Assembly: GCA_027627225.1 (NCBI GenBank)
Contig: JAPFQT010000041.1
Coordinates: 663,501 to 727,500 of the forward strand
Direction: 5' to 3'
DNA: 64,000 bases
From: Congeria kusceri
Taxonomy: Eukaryota > Mollusca > Bivalvia > Myida > Dreissenidae
This document shows positions 1 through 11,247 of this stretch, piece by piece. The notes beneath the pieces were generated by a model. It searched no databases, was not told the DNA's origin, and saw nothing but the letters and a program-made list of their open reading frames with translations. Both the position numbers and the translations under genes were made by a program. How positions within the stretch are numbered: the first letter of the stretch is position 1; the number at the start of each line of letters is the position of its first letter.

Positions 1-122
1 GGACCTTGAGTCCAGGTCCGGTTGAATGTGTATATACTAAGAACAGCAGAGGCATTACACATTAGTTGAGACTGGCTAAGCTGACTTGAGGTTCTGTACA
101 ACAACTGTGACATCAGGAGGAT
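1..122 (-). pseudogene. Decayed Ig-like exon, cut by window edge
   Basis: The minus strand has an acceptor (TTTCAG) just before position 122, followed in phase 1 by a strand-like start reading DPPDVTVVVQNLKSA. A TAG stop then interrupts it. The part with a Cys (CNASAVLSIY) is open only in another frame. This matches the first half of an immunoglobulin-type domain like those further along, carrying both a nonsense and a frame lesion. The other half lies outside the window. It is probably the 3'-most visible exon of a broken Ig-domain gene. Confidence 0.45.
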
Positions 123-369
123 CTGAAAGTATATTTACTTGAATAAGATGTTATTGTGCATAATTGTGTAGCATACATCTGGCATACACGTATTTACTTA
201 TTAAGCAACATAATGCATTATAAAATGCATGTACAATACATGGAACGTATATTCATTTATTAAGCATCATAATCTATTATAAAATGCATGTACAATACAT
301 GGAACGTATATTCACCTATTAAGCAACATAATACATTATTAAATGCATGTATAAAACAGAAAGTAATAC

Positions 370-645
370 ACTGAACGGTCAGTGTCACGTCTTGTTGGTC
401 GTTGATTTCTATGTTGTTTTCTGCTGTACACGTATAAATCCATGTGTGTGACCTGCTTACTGGACTGATTATGTGCGGTCCCTGCTTAGATGCAGTGGTA
501 CCAGATGCCTAGTATATGACGTCACTGAGTCCTTTCCTGCATAAACGGAAGGTGGCGAGAGTTTAACTGTAAGCTGCACAGAGCAGAGTTTATGAGTCGC
601 CTTCAACAGCAGTGTGGGCCGGTATCGGGGAAATCTCTGGACGAT
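370..645 (-). pseudogene. Ig-like domain exon with three in-frame stops
   Basis: The exon is bounded by a TTTTTCTAG acceptor and a GTATTA donor, and its 276 nt keep phase 1 at both ends, as Ig-domain exons usually do. The frame reads DRPEISPIPAHTAVEGDS, a Cys in strand B, and a strand F pattern (TWIYTCTAEN) ending in VTLTVQ. TAA at 590-592, TAA at 563-565 and TAG at 509-511 interrupt it, and the core Trp of strand C is absent. With three stops but no frame change it is a point-mutation relic rather than a sequencing artefact. Confidence 0.65.
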
Positions 646-836
646 CTAGAAAAAGTTGATTTGGTGTTTGAATTATCTGTAAGGGCTTCATTTGTGAAGT
701 ATTTACTGGTACCGACACATGACGTTAACATAAAACCTCACAATATGCACTCGATATGCTAAACTATTTAGAACATTTTTGACATATACATTCAATACAA
801 TAAAAAAAAACAATTAAACAAATAGGGACAACATAC

Positions 837-1143
837 AACTGAGTTTCAACGTGACATATGATGTTGCCGGTCGGTTTAATTCATTGTTCGCTGTACAGGT
901 TACATTCTTCTCGTCATTATTTCTGAGTGGGTGCAATGGTAACAACACTACGGGCTACTCTCCCTCCATAGTAAGAGGCTTCATCTGATACCACGGGTTG
1001 TGTAGATGTGATAGATCCGTAGTTCCACTGTATGGTAGACACTGGGTTCGAGTTTCCGGCTGTGCAAGTTAAGGTCAGCGTGTTCAGCCCATTGGCGGGG
1101 ATGATGATCTTGTTGCCATCAATAACTGTGTTCGTAGGCGGAA
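837..1143 (-). pseudogene. Ig-like domain exon with one frameshift
   Basis: After an AAACAG acceptor the phase-1 frame reads VPPTNTVIDGNKIIIP, then the B-strand Cys (LTLTCTAG) and the C-strand Trp (TIQWNYG), up to VTIAPTQK. There it meets a stop. One base out of frame it continues with the second Ig Cys (KNVTCTANNELNRP) and SYVTL before a GTATGT donor. The shift lies in an A/T run at about 917-923. It could be a true pseudogene lesion or a homopolymer error. The fold assignment (Cys-Trp-Cys spacing) is clear; the protein family is not. Confidence 0.65.
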
Positions 1144-1298
1144 CTGTTTAGTTGGTATAGAAATTAATTATTATAATAAGATAATATCAATAAAATAGAA
1201 TCGAGTCTGAGTATTATTTAACACTTTTAAAAGAAGAATAAAATTTGTTCAACAACACATATTGATATGTAACGTTTGTCTATATTAAAGCGGCTTAC

Positions 1299-1573
1299 AT
1301 TTCACACTGATTGCTACAGCCTTTCATCCTTGGGAAGAATTGTGTTATCAGCAACACAATTGTAAGTGCCATAGCTCTCTCTTGTCACAGGATGGATAAT
1401 ATGTACCAGTCTCCCATCAGATGGACCAGCAGTTGTGAGGAGGCCGTTGCCATAGTACCAGGAGATGTTGGATGGCAGAGAGCTGTCTACTGTACACGTT
1501 AATTTCCCAATAGCTGAGGGTTCCTCTGTCAAGGTTATACTGGTGGAGACCGCAACATTCACGATAGGATGGT
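1299..1573 (-). pseudogene. Ig-like domain exon, near-complete, shifted at its end
   Basis: A TACTACAG acceptor opens a phase-1 exon reading DHPIVNVAVSTSITLTEE. It has both Ig cysteines (GKLTCTVD and YNCVADN) and the core Trp (NISWYYG). After PKDERL the frame stops. One base out of frame it ends as AVAISVK, a normal G strand, exactly at a strong GTAAGC donor (1298-1293). The shift is at an AAA run near 1322-1324. The codons read as typical coding sequence. It neighbours the other Ig exons in the same orientation and phase, so they belonged to one multi-Ig gene. Confidence 0.65.
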
Positions 1574-2019
1574 CTGTAGTAGATATATAAATATGAGGGA
1601 AAGTTTCAGATAAATAGACGTAACGATAGCTTATCCAAAACAAAAACATGAATATCCATGTATTAAACAAGAAACAATTATTTTTACAGATTTTGTAACA
1701 TATGCAGAAAACCCAAATATTAGTAACTATGTGGGTTTACATGAATTGAATTTTGAACTTCACGAGAGTATGTTCATATAAGTACATTGTCTTTAACTAT
1801 AGACATTATTAATCAAAATTCTGCTATAAATGTAACGCCGTGGTTCACCTCTTTTTAACATATAATATGTTTACATCACCTCTTTTTAACATGTGATATT
1901 TTCATATGTGTATTATAAATGAAATTATACGACGAATTTAATTGACAAATTTACGATAAATTAAGTCATACAGTCACAATTAAAGCAAGAGTCTAAATAC
2001 AATATATATGTCAGGAGCA

Positions 2020-2112
2020 GAGTTGATACTCCACAGCTGTACAGGTTAAGGTCAGCCGGTTAGAACCAGTTGATATAATCTGACGACGTTTGCAAACAGT
2101 GAAGAGACCGTG
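2020..2112 (-). pseudogene. Short Ig-like exon fragment
   Basis: The minus strand reads IISTGSNRLTLTCTAVEYQL, closely matching the B-strand part of the exon at 837-1143 (NTLTLTCTAG). Nothing of the C-terminal half can be found, and a stop follows. It is a truncated copy of the same domain type, with no usable splice borders recognised. Confidence 0.45.
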
Positions 2113-3625
2113 CATAAACAACAATAGCAAATTTATCACATCTTATATATAAATATATGACATAGATAATAAATATGCTTCTATAATGTAATTATGTACT
2201 TAAATCTGTTCTCAAAGCATATTCAATATATAAAGGATATCTGTTTGTTTTCGGTGTAATAACGCGTTTTATCATCACCGAAAAGGGAGACAATAAATAT
2301 TTTCATAAGCACGAGTGATGATATTAAGCCTTATCACAGCGAAAACAATCAAGTTTTCTTTGATCTTATTTATGCTAATGGGTTGTACAGCACAGTGAGT
2401 AATGAAAGGATTTATCTTACGGTATATTTCATTATTACATGACCTATAAATAGACACTCTTCCATTGTACTGGACTGCTATCGGCGAGCAAAATTAATGT
2501 CATATTCACAGGTCTAAACTGATGTTCACTGAGCTAAAAATAGAATTAGACTCCTATTCAATTAGCTGAACATAGCGTTTTATGAATATGAGCAAGTTCA
2601 ATTTTAATTGCCATCACATGATGTAAAACGTATTAAATATGCTCAAAGATAACGGAACCAATGAACATTTCCTGTTCAGTGCCGAAATGTCAACATTTAT
2701 TGTGTTCGTTTTCTTATAAACAGAAAGGGACACTTCGACTTCATTGTGATATGTTACGTTTATGAATTACTCACTTGACCATAAGTGTATGCATACTTCA
2801 TTATTATGTATAGTTCCCGGGTAACGTGACTTATTTGAATAAATACATGATTTTTCATTCTGTGTTTATGATCAGAAATATAGGAAAATTATAATTTTGT
2901 TGAACAAAATAACAGTTTTCTTGCATTAAAACGGTAATACAATAAAACATTTGTTGACTAGAGTGCCAGTGAATATGATATTCACTGGCTCCCTAGTCAA
3001 TAATTGTATAATATGTAACTTCTTAGTATTAAATAAAATAAGACCTTTTTCTTTCTCTTAATAGTAATAATAGTAAGTAGTAGTACTACTAAAATAGTAT
3101 ATGCACTATCCATTCAACTTAAGCAGGAATTTGTTATTTGTCTTTAAATATAGTTCGGAAATATTTACTCATTTATGAAACCATTTTCACATTTATTGAA
3201 CACGCTGCATTAAGTATTTTTGTAGAAATGTTATTGATTAAAATTAACACAAAACGAGAATACAATAATCCAAAGTAAACATATATAGTTTATTTATTTT
3301 GTTTTTATTTAGTATACATATGTTTGGTAAACACATGCATTAATTTAAAAGATTCAACACAAACTTACTGACAAATAAACTGAGCTCAACAATACTGAGT
3401 ATCTTTAAAAACTTTAAAACTTATCCACAAAGCTCCTGAGGGAAATTTTAAGTAAATTTCTTAAAATTATAAAATTCCTTAATTCTCTGGCTGTTTCGTT
3501 TAAAGTTTATTTTGTGTTAAATTGTATATTCTGGTAAAGAATCAACAGGTGATTCAAACGCTACCAAATTTATATAAAAAAAATAAAGATTTTCATATAG
3601 AAAATGGGATTTGAAATTTTGATTT
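2113..3625. other. Gene-free AT-rich spacer
   Basis: No exon with credible splice borders and coding character was found. The notable items are a 47-bp palindrome at 2954-3000 and a TTATCCACAAAGCTCC block at 3420-3435 that is the inverse of the end of the next Ig exon. Confidence 0.5.
2954..3000. repeat. 47-bp near-perfect palindrome without loop
   Basis: The left arm begins TTGACTAGAGTGCCAGTGAA and the right arm ends TTCACTGGCTCCCTAGTCAA. They pair over about 23 bp with two or three mismatches and meet at ATATGATAT. It may be an isolated transposon hairpin or a deletion remnant. Confidence 0.8.
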
Positions 3626-3639
3626 AAGTATAACTTAAG

Positions 3640-3887
3640 TTAAGATGTTCCTTAGGAGCTTTGTGGATATGGACCCTGACCACCGCTCGCCTGTAGTTGG
3701 TTGATACGGAGAACGTGTCTGAGAGGTTGGATGGATTCAAGTTCTCGGCTAGGAATGGATTTTCGTTTCCAATTGTCCAGCTGATCTTTGAGTCGGAAGC
3801 CGGACGTGGTACACATGGCTATGTCTGACATTGCACTGCCTTCCAACGGAGATCCGATCAGGCGTATTGTCGGCTTTGATGACCTAA
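3640..3887 (-). pseudogene. Ig-like exon with one-base shift
   Basis: After an AATTGTAG acceptor the phase-1 frame reads RSSKPTIRLIGSPLEG and then a Cys (DIAMCTTSGF). A one-base shift near 3790-3797 moves the rest into a second frame: SKISWTIGNENPFLAE with the core Trp, then FSVSTNYRRAVVRVHIHKAP, which looks like strands E to G. No good 3' donor is visible, so the lower border is approximate. A third-Cys position is not evident. It is probably part of the same decayed multi-Ig gene. Confidence 0.5.
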
Positions 3888-4829
3888 CTACAATTTTAAA
3901 CACGGAACAAAAATATTGTAATTTAGACCAGACTATTGCCATGACTAAAATAAAAAGTGACAATAGATAAAACATACCTGACGAAAGATTTTATATCCTC
4001 ATGGGGACTATTGTGCAGATTAATGCATTATGGAGCCTGAAATAGTTGGACAGTAATTCTCAGTTAGTAATAATTGTAATAGTATTCATTTGCCAGTGGC
4101 AATGCGATCCAGTAGTTTCTATCGTCCTGATTCCATTGCTGGTCAAATAATACCAATGGAATGTATTGATCTTCATTATACGTCTTCGTATTCTTCTTCT
4201 GTTTCATTATCATTGTAAGTAGTCGTCTCCCTATATATGTAAATGTGACACATTGCCCAATGTAAATATGTATTAACAATGTAAACAGCGACAGACTGAA
4301 ATAACCGCAACGATAAATGTCGTGCAATATTTCTTTCAACATATTTAAACTAAAAGTACCCCGCATGATCCACGGTCTGATATACTAGGACAAATGTTGA
4401 CACAAAACGGAGACGATGAGAGCATCACGTGCTAAATTGAAATAAATACTATATACAGTGTAAGCCAGTGCACCTTATGTCATATATCATCAGAGATATG
4501 TAATCATACTATACATGATTACAGACCATCGTCAAAAAAGTTCATTATATTTCCCTACACTATTATCTGAGAAATTTCTAGTTAAAGTTAACTGAACGTA
4601 TTCTATCATTGAATGTATTTAATGTGTTACTTCTTCGGGTCGTAATAAATCAACTGGAAGCAATCGTTCAAGATTGATTGTAATACAATCAAGTTGTCTT
4701 TGAAGCGATCAGATAAGACTAGATATTGCAAAATAAATCAAAGCGACGATTATATAACACTTGTTATTCTGGACGAAATTTGAAATAACACTTGCACCCA
4801 CCACTGTTATCTAGCGGGAACGCTAACAA

Positions 4830-6240
4830 ATGCCAAACGTGAAAGTGATTATACGGGTATTGGGTTGGGTCACCCTAATAATCACCGTGCTGGACATCAC
4901 CGTCTGTGTCTTCGCCCTGGTACTGAACAAGTGGTTTGACGATGGAAGTGTAACTACTGGATTGTGGAAGCGGTGTGAACAGGAGCAATGTTCCCCATGG
5001 ACGACGCCGCCAGGGAGGATTATCACAGTTTAATCTTCTTAATTAATGGTACATTTTTTATTACAGACCATGGCATCGACTACTATGTACATTGAGTGGT
5101 TCATGTTATCTGACTGTATTGCATTTTGTCCTGCTGCGGATATTTTGACTATGTTATCAGCTAATGTTTATATGCCTGCAGTGCTTGTAATAACATTTCG
5201 GAACTATTTCTAATTAAATCAGTTCTATCAATTTTATAAGATAAAAAACAACAAATGTTTAGTTTCTTTTGTTTTACTCTAAGACTCACACTCGTGTTTG
5301 ACATACTGCCAATACATACTGTCATACAGCTTGCGCAAGTTGTTATCAATGCGTTTCTATGACATAATACGGTTCTATTGTCTTTTGTTCAGAGTGGATA
5401 GTCGCTGTTCGAATTTTGGTCTGTATTGGCTTGGTGTTAACGGTGTGTGGCGCTGTAACAACCGTTTTCCATGTTTTCGTCTTTAAACACAACGTGGGCC
5501 TTATGAAATGTTCCATAAGTTTCCTGATAACCCCTGGTAAATTTTGTTTTATATATATTTTAGCCACATAATTAAAATTATAATATTCAGCACACAGACG
5601 GAATAACTCAAACACTATTTTGCAGTACAGATTGCATAATAAATAGCATCAACAATGTAATATGTAATGTGTAAAACACAACGTACATACGTTTAAGTTA
5701 CTATATGTACAACGGTAGCCATCGTAATAATTGTTTCTTATTAATCTGACTTATTGCGCAATTTCACTACGCTAGATAAAATTACAATCTAAACATTTGA
5801 ATGAAACATAAGCAGTGTGTCCCTTTGTAGGACAGTACAACTGGTTTTAACTTTTTGGCTATATATGATAAATTAAATGACTTAACGAAACGAGCCTACG
5901 GTTTCGCATATACTATTTGTAATACTTTTTTCCATCATATGTATGTTTAACTACATTTCCGATTATTTAGCGATATTAACTGCGCTTCCACTCAGAAAAG
6001 CCATTTAATTAATTTCTTGTTTCAGTGACATTTACATCGACTGCTATAGGAGTTTTCGCACGCAACACGCACGAGCCTTATGGAGCTGGGTTTTTCATGT
6101 GTTTAGGCGCTGGAATGCTGGCATTGGTGGTGGTTGCAATGAATGCTTCGATTGTGCGTCTTAGTAGACAAATAGAGCTAAATAGAGTAATAAAAATCCA
6201 GTCGAATAACTGCTACATGGCAAATTGTGGTTGTCCATAA
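4830..6240 (+). CDS. Claudin/PMP22-like four-helix gene A
   Basis: The exons are 4830-5013, 5393-5536 and 6026-6240, which join to 180 codons. Helix 1 is at about residues 10-32. The first outer loop holds the family signature: W35, GLW at 44-46, C49 and C54. Exon 2 carries helix 2 (VCIGLVLTVCGAVTTV) and the start of helix 3. Exon 3 carries the rest of helix 3, YGAGFFMC at the start of helix 4, and a Cys-containing tail ending CGCP. Phases are 1 at both joins. Relatives are junction or membrane-organising proteins; the exact role is unknown. The oddity is exon 1's donor: where paralogs have CCAG|GT this copy has CCAG|GG (5014-5015), with no in-phase GT nearby, so it may be a recent pseudogene. 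Confidence 0.7.
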
Positions 6241-6397
6241 GTGTGTACATGTTACTGTTTCTTAATTTTAATAAGATACTCACGGTTTCTAAAGTGGTAT
6301 CAAGGAAGATATATTACAAATTTTACTTGATAATAATTGTATTGAAATGAAATATTGTAGTTAGTCTTTTTCAATGGTTGATAATGAAAAAAACAAC

Positions 6398-6517
6398 AAC
6401 GACGTAATGTAATGGTTTAAACCCAATAACGACGTAATGTAATGGTTTAAACCCAATAACGACGTAATGTAATGGTTTAAACCCAATAACGACGTAATGT
6501 AATGGTTTAAACCCAAT
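6398..6517. repeat. 30-bp tandem repeat, four copies
   Basis: Four identical head-to-tail units beginning AACGACGTAATGTAATGG lie 160 bp past the gene A stop. Because 30 is a multiple of three, both strands stay open over it. I see no coding role. Identical copies imply a young expansion. Confidence 0.9.
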
Positions 6518-7638
6518 ATATTATGCTTAGAAGTATGTGAAAGCCAAACACTACATTGATCATAATGCATGTCATTATCCAGGAAAAATGACCGCTTGTT
6601 TTAGTGTTTTAATTTATATATTGTAGTCTGAAATAGTGTATTAATAATAAATTAATTGATGGACACTTACAAATAAAGCCATTAAATGTTGCCGCAAAAC
6701 ATAAATGTATGTTTTCATGCATTAACAAAATGTTATGAAAATCATCGAATCAAAATACATGTAGGTAAAAAACTGCATGCTAGTACATGTATTCTAATAT
6801 ACGAGATACACATATGACTTGCTTAAAAACGGTAAGCCAGCATTAGCATACATGTAGCAACACATACTGTTTTTTACATTTGGAACACCAGTATTACAAG
6901 TATTTCACTGCAAATCTATTCTGCGAACTGCAATACGGAGATAAAAGAACTTGTCAGGCACAACGTTTAATACTTGTCGAAGTTGACCTGAGAGTACTGG
7001 AAATGAACCATGTCCAAGTTAAAGGCTACATGTGTTGTGAAATGTATTTGTGCTATTTAACTTCGGCACTGCTGTGGCCTCTGATGTGCAGTTATGTATA
7101 TTTACAGAAATGTAGAAATATTTGAGGTACAACTGTTGTACGTGATGTATGATTTTACAATGTAATAATAGGACAAATGTTGACACAAAATGTTTTCGTG
7201 AATGATGATTAGTTTGGCACATGGTAAATTGAAACAAACGCCATATAATGTAACAGTGAGCTCATATGCACAATATATCATATATTATCAGAAAATATGT
7301 ACATTTAATAGGAGTTGTGATCATAATAAACAGGAATACAGCCCACTTTCAAATAAAGTATGTTTTATTCCCTGAAATATTGAGTTATAGTTACAATCGA
7401 CCAAACCGGTTCCATTACGAACAGGATTCATTGTGCTACTTCTTCGAGCTCTATTAAATCAACTGGAATCAATCGTTCAAGTCCAGATGGATTGTAAAAC
7501 AATCAATGTACCTTTGAAGCGAATGGTTAGGATAAGATATTGCACCATAAATCAAACAGACACTTGCATACACGTTTGTTCGGAACAAAAATACAACGTA
7601 CAGTAGTACACAACACTTTATTTAGCGAGGACGTGAAA

Positions 7639-9043
7639 ATGTCCAACGTCAAACAGATTATACTGGCTTTTGGTGTGGTCACTGTAGGATTTGCCGGGCT
7701 GGACATTGGACTCTTTGTCTCGGCTCTGGTACTGGACACGTGGCTTGACGACGGACGTATAACCGTAAGACTATAGAAGCGGTGTGTATTCGACCGATGT
7801 GTCCCTTGGACTCCGTTGCCAGGTAGAATCATCATATTCAAATCGGTTGCAAGACAAATTATTGTTTATGACAAATTCTGACATAGGCTATAATGAATCC
7901 TGTCAATAGTTGTTCAACGTTGACAATATCAGACATACGTTCATCTTTAGAAAAATATGCGATTCTTTGTTTGACATAACCATTTAATAAATAAGTATAT
8001 ATCAATATTCTAAAAAGATGATATATTGCACAAATACCCAGCTATAAAATATATGTGTGTAGCTATCTTTATTTTTTATCTTGCACTTGTTATATAAGTC
8101 AGAATTTATTACTTTCATTCAGTATAAATGTGTTGCTTTACTTTGGAATGTGGACTTACTTTCGGACATACTTATAATTAATATGTAATTCCACTATACC
8201 GTGTAATATATGCAAGTTATTATCAGTACAATTGCATGACATTACATATTTTTATCATTGTCTCGTTGAGGTTGGTTACTCGTTGTCCGAGCTTTCGCCT
8301 GCATTGGTCTGTTTATGAGTGTGTCTGGCGCTGTAACAACCGTTCTCCATGTGTTCTTCTCTAAGCACAACCTGGGCCTCAAGAAATATTCCATTGGTTT
8401 CTCAACAACCTCTGGTATGTTTAAGCTAAGAACGAAATATTAAATATAACAATCCGACATACGTGCACATTACGGAAAATACAAAATGACGTACACCAGT
8501 AGCATTACAAATAAATGTCACAGTTAATTTTATTTGTAACACAATATGTATATAATGTGACACGTATTATATTTTGTTATGCATATTTGTTGTCAGCTTA
8601 ATTCATGTAAAGTGTCTAACATTTCCTTTAGACTATTATTTAAATATGAAGTCTTAGTTTTAGTTACAATAACACAGCGGTTAAATTTCACATTACATAT
8701 TATATTTTTGTTTATATGAGACATTAAAACGTATGTTATTTTTCGTATTTCAAGATTTTAATCATTAGTGTTAAATTGAGTCGCCCTCATAATTGTGATT
8801 CCATTCATATCTTGAGTACATAGTACATGTTGATATTGTTGTGTTTTATTTGACGTAGCAATAACTTTAATTTCATATTTGGTTTCACCAACAACAATGG
8901 CGGCAGCATTTGGCGTCTTCACCCGCAACGTTTCCCCGCCGTATGGAGTTGGTTACTTCATGTGTATTGCCGCAGCTATTATGGCATCCCAAGTGGCTGC
9001 ACTGAATACTGATAGTTTGCGTATCAGTAGACGAGAGGAGTAA
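7639..9043 (+). pseudogene. Claudin/PMP22-like four-helix gene B, broken
   Basis: The exons are 7639-7822, 8271-8414 and 8889-9043 (160 codons if joined), the same sizes and phases as gene A. The start MSNVKQIILAF matches A's MPNVKVII. Helix 1, helix 2 (CIGLFMSVSGAVTTVL) and helix 4 (YGVGYFMCIAAAIMA) are well preserved. Two lesions are visible. The Trp of the GLW signature is TAG (7774-7776), after KRC-equivalent alignment with A. The intron 2 acceptor is AC (8887-8888) where A has AG. Otherwise there is no frame change. It is tandem to A and was probably lost recently. Use of an AG further upstream (8857-8858) would lengthen helix 3 by several residues. Confidence 0.75.
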
Positions 9044-10340
9044 TTGAAATTAAGTTAAAACAAATGCATTCATAAAACAACAATACATTAGCTTAAACTC
9101 ATTTTGTAAATAGATCCAATATTTAGACTCATCGACTCATCCTTTCTATGCATCGATCAATCGATTGTGAATGGTCCGAATCAATTGTCGATACCTAACC
9201 AGCCGATTTCGATTGTTAGATTTTCTGTTATATTTGTATAGATGATTGATCATAAAATTATTAATTACAGTTATGGTCTTCTGTTGATTAATCATGTAAA
9301 TTGATCATGTTTTCATGTTAGCTGTTATACGGAACTAGTTATCTGACACATTATCCCCATTTTCCACTGTTTGTATTATATAATGTATTGTTGTTTTATG
9401 AATGCAATTTAAGTGTAGGGGGGCAATCCTTCCATACTTTCGTTTACATTTGTATTTTTAAATAATGATTTTATAAAAAAATAAATAATTTAGGACCACT
9501 GCATTATTGGCCGTGGTGTATATATTTCAAGTTAAAATTAATATACAAAAAAAATTACTAAAATGTCAATATAACAACGCAATGATTTTTCGATATCCAC
9601 CTTGTGTTCTTCTGTGTATCCACCATTTATATTTACTCCCGGTGATCGACTATGGCAACGTGAAAATTGGTTGCGGCAGGTATTTGCTGACCTATGCTCG
9701 TAATCAGTCGAATCTTTGTTTGAAGGTTGGTCTACATTTGCCTGTCATTATATCTCCCTTGTTAAAGTCGACTTTATGTAAACGGTATTTTTCTTAATAA
9801 ATTACCTAAACACGATGCAAAATGTGTGTGGTTTGTAATTAACAAGAACAGAAACTGGAACAATAAAACGCATGCACTACTATAAATGTCTGTTACATGA
9901 ATTTAGAATTTATACGATCTGCGTACTACCTTGTAACATCTGGTAAGTTACACTATTTAGTGGCTTCGACTTCAAAAATTGTAACTTAGCAAATGTTACA
10001 TATATTACGCTTAATCGTCGTTTATATGTTTACAAAAACAGAATATGTGTCTAAGCACAGATGTACAAGGACATCCAAACACTTTAAAATTAGAAAAATA
10101 CACAGCGATATCTGCCATCCGCCAAGACAGACAATATCCCAATAATAGCAATCATTTAAACAATTCAAGGATGTAGAAGGTAACCCAAATCACCAGCATT
10201 GTTATTGTCCCATTTCCCATTTCGAAGCATCCAATAAAATATTATTCATATTAGTTTACATATTGATGACAGCAGAGAGAGCAACAAACACGAGCAAAAA
10301 TCGTAACCAACTTGGCGGGTTTACAGTGTGCAAGAGAACG
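9044..10340. other. Spacer, no convincing gene
   Basis: It holds only short AT-rich ORFs. A minus-strand stretch near 10140-10240 reads GTITMLVIWVTFYILELF, which could be a worn helix 4 of relic F downstream of its exon 1. The match is too weak to call. Confidence 0.4.
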
Positions 10341-10358
10341 AAAGAACAAATCTGTTAC

Positions 10359-10526
10359 CTGGAACATAGCCCCAATCCACACATGACCCGCACATTTTCC
10401 ACAGTCCTGACCACACAACATCGACACCCCACCACGTGTGCAGTAAAAACGACAGTAGTGTACAAAAGACTCGTGAGCCCGTCAGTCAAATTTATATATG
10501 TTTCAAAGTCTTCCTTGTGTCATTAT
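10359..10526 (-). pseudogene. Exon 1 relic of the four-helix family (F)
   Basis: It aligns codon by codon with exon 1 of gene C: DTRK matches DTRK, HTW matches DTW, SGLWKMCG matches SGLWHMCG, and the CCAG|GTAAC donor is kept at 10359/10358. The start codon is gone (AAT AAT GAC where C has ATG TCT GAC). Helix 1 carries TAA (10492-10494) and TGA (10486-10488). The loop between the two cysteines is shorter by several codons. No matching exon 2 was found downstream. It is a solo exon relic. Confidence 0.65.
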
Positions 10527-11247
10527 TTCACCTACATAACTTCACGAGAACCAATACGTATTTTATGTATAATTATTGTTCCCGTTTTTAAACTTGACAT
10601 CTATTCATATTGTACTTGCATTCACCCATGTTATGCAAGTTGAATATTACATTCGTTTTCAATTTTCATTAGTTAAATTTTATTTTTAACAAAACATTCA
10701 TTTGTCATCCTATAAATTGCTTGCATAGTCCGTGCATTTCAAATATTTGTATTGTGTGTCGTTTGGCTAAACCGACCATTTAAAATTAATTTTGTTTTTG
10801 CTATCGCGCGCATAACGAATGACAGATCGTACAAAACTGCCACGTTAGCTGGGTTCGATGTTAGATTTCCACCCGTTTTGACATAATTTGTAGCTAATAA
10901 TTCGCATTTTTTAACGTATTGTCACATTGTCATTGAATACATAGTTATCATGGTTTTAAACAGCAGATGATGTGTGAGATGTGGAATTTTGAATCCATTA
11001 GTTGTACTATATCGGTTGTAAACACCTATACGGTAAATGCTAATTATGAACAAAACAGGTAATTTAGAGCTTGCTGTGTACGTAATATAATATTAAGTCA
11101 CAGCAAAATTGTCAGTGTTTACAGTAGTATATTGAGAAAAAAAATATACTAATTTCTTTGTCTTGGCTTTATGACCTGTTTGCCATTGATTAATATATAG
11201 TTAATATTCTTGTATACTTTATCATCCAACAAACTATATACGATGAG

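Larger units (their letters stand above)
4387..9043 (+). repeat. Tandem gene duplication (units A and B)
   Basis: Sequence from about 4387 and from about 7168 share AGGACAAATGTTGACACAAA. Further on they share the block TAAATCAACTGGAA..CAATCGTTCAAG (about 4648 and 7455) and then the coding exons in the same order. The unit is therefore about 2.8 kb and includes upstream DNA that probably holds the promoter. Introns have diverged strongly while exons are still alignable, so the duplication is not recent. Confidence 0.7.

Noticed and set aside
4823..5026. Minus-strand ORF opposite exon 1 of gene A
   Set aside because: The plus strand has the family signature, start and phase; the reverse frame is a shadow.
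10263..10643. Plus-strand 126-codon ORF
   Set aside because: It overlaps the minus-strand exon 1 relic F, which explains its coding-like composition.
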